Source: JBBRZF01 sp038236965 (GTDB lineage Bacteria; Acidobacteriota; Terriglobia; Terriglobales; Acidobacteriaceae). From it: a stretch of DNA of 5,256 bases. Below, piece by piece: positions 4,561-5,256 of this stretch. A model generated the notes under the pieces. The model did not search any database, was not told the origin of the DNA, and saw nothing but the letters and a program-made list of their open reading frames with translations. Where the stretch lies: assembly GCA_038236965.1 (NCBI GenBank), contig JBBRZF010000212.1, forward strand, positions 1 through 5,256. The letters run 5' to 3'. The position numbers were made by a program, and so were the translations under genes. Every line of letters starts with the position of its first letter. The stretch's first letter is position 1.

Positions 4561-5256
4561 ATGACCGACATTCAGTTGATCCATGCGCGCGAAGTCCTCG
4601 ACTCGCGCGGGAACCCCACCGTCGAAGCAGAAGTCACCCTCACCGGCGGCGCCAAGGGACGCGCCATCGTTCCCAGCGGCGCTTCCGCCGGCGAACACGA
4701 AGCCGTGGAACTGCGCGACGGCGACGACACGCGTTACCAGGGAAAGGGAACCTTGAAGGCGGTGCAGAACGTCATCGACGAGATCGCGCCCGCACTGGGC
4801 GGCATGGATGCCAGCAACCAGCTCGAGATCGACGTCAAGATGATCGAACTGGACGGCACGGAAAATAAAGGCCGCCTCGGCGCAAACGCCATTCTCTCCG
4901 TCAGCATGGCCTGCGCGCGCGCAGCCGCCAACGCTCTCGATATCCCGCTCTATCGCTATATTGGCGGACTCCATGGCAACCTCCTTCCCGTGCCCATGAT
5001 GAACATCCTCAACGGCGGCGCTCATGCCGACAACAATGTCGACTTCCAGGAATTCATGGTCATGCCCATCGGCGCGGAATCTTTTTCCGACGCGCTGCGC
5101 TGGGGCGCCGAAGTCTTTCACACGCTGAAAGGCGTGCTCAAGAAGCGCGGGTACAACACCTCGGTCGGCGACGAAGGTGGATTCGCGCCCTCGCTCAAGT
5201 CCAACGTCGAAGCCATTGAAGTGATCCTTGAAGCCATCACCAAGGCCGGCTACAAG
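4561..5256 (+). CDS. eno: Enolase, N-terminal 232 codons (3' end outside window)
   Basis: Enolase interconverts 2-phosphoglycerate and phosphoenolpyruvate in glycolysis and gluconeogenesis; in many bacteria it also joins the RNA degradosome. The frame stays open from the ATG at 4561 to the window edge, covering about 54% of the usual 430 residues: the N-terminal domain and the start of the barrel. Seen in sequence: AREVLDSRGNPTVE at 9-22, the mobile loop PSGASAGEHEA at 38-48 with metal-binding Ser42, NKGRLGANAILSVSMA at about 101-117, VPMMNILNGGAHADNNVDFQEF with His155 and Glu164, and GDEGGFAP with Glu205 (counterparts of the catalytic glutamates, 41 apart as in E. coli). Oddity: residue 43 is Ala (GCC, 4687-4689) where nearly all enolases have Thr. 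Start chosen because AAAGGA (4549-4554) lies 6 nt ahead. It is divergent from purC and has its own TATAAT. Confidence 0.97.
   Translation, partial: MTDIQLIHAREVLDSRGNPTVEAEVTLTGGAKGRAIVPSGASAGEHEAVELRDGDDTRYQGKGTLKAVQNVIDEIAPALGGMDASNQLEIDVKMIELDGTENKGRLGANAILSVSMACARAAANALDIPLYRYIGGLHGNLLPVPMMNILNGGAHADNNVDFQEFMVMPIGAESFSDALRWGAEVFHTLKGVLKKRGYNTSVGDEGGFAPSLKSNVEAIEVILEAITKAGYK

Noticed and set aside
4504..5121. 205-codon - strand reading frame opposite eno
   Set aside because: Mirror frame of enolase; the + strand frame carries every enolase motif and stays open to the window end.

Overview
The window carries ordinary chromosomal housekeeping genes of a GC-rich bacterium, with one unexplained intergenic element. 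The codon use, the long-form PurC, the ornithine aminotransferase type and a short Fis-type HTH protein read from a purC-cvpA unit together suggest an Acidobacteriota (Terriglobia/Koribacter-like) chromosome. That placement is inference from remembered protein character, not from any search.

Layout, left to right. (1) On the + strand: the 3' half of an aspartate carbamoyltransferase gene (pyrB-type), then after 36 bp a complete ornithine aminotransferase gene (rocD), closed by a strong intrinsic terminator at 1734-1763. (2) About 540 bp without a convincing protein (1764-2305). This holds a possible extended -10 promoter near 1864, a GC-rich segment that can be folded by eye into a multi-helix RNA (about 1876-2090), and a strong intrinsic terminator (2091-2128) pointing rightward, away from any + strand gene. 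I read it as a candidate stand-alone noncoding RNA of about 250 nt that I cannot assign to a family. (3) A leftward unit on the - strand: purC (GTG start), cvpA 7 bp after it, then 61 bp later a 94-residue Fis-type DNA-binding protein, and a terminator at 2229-2251. A clear sigma70-type promoter (TTGACA, 16 bp, TAGAAT) lies just upstream of purC. (4) A 429-bp divergent spacer (4132-4560) with the purC promoter at its left end, an unexplained 9-bp hairpin, and a perfect TATAAT in front of eno. (5) The first 232 codons of enolase (eno) on the + strand, cut by the window edge.

Functionally, PurC makes SAICAR in purine synthesis, and CvpA homologues are often found beside purine genes, so the purC-cvpA pairing fits. 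PyrB (pyrimidines) and RocD (ornithine to glutamate semialdehyde) both touch carbamoyl phosphate and arginine-related metabolism, but no direct link is shown. Enolase is glycolytic and independently transcribed. The points most worth following up are the candidate RNA, the substitutions at normally conserved active-site positions in the carbamoyltransferase, and the HTH gene attached to the purC-cvpA unit.
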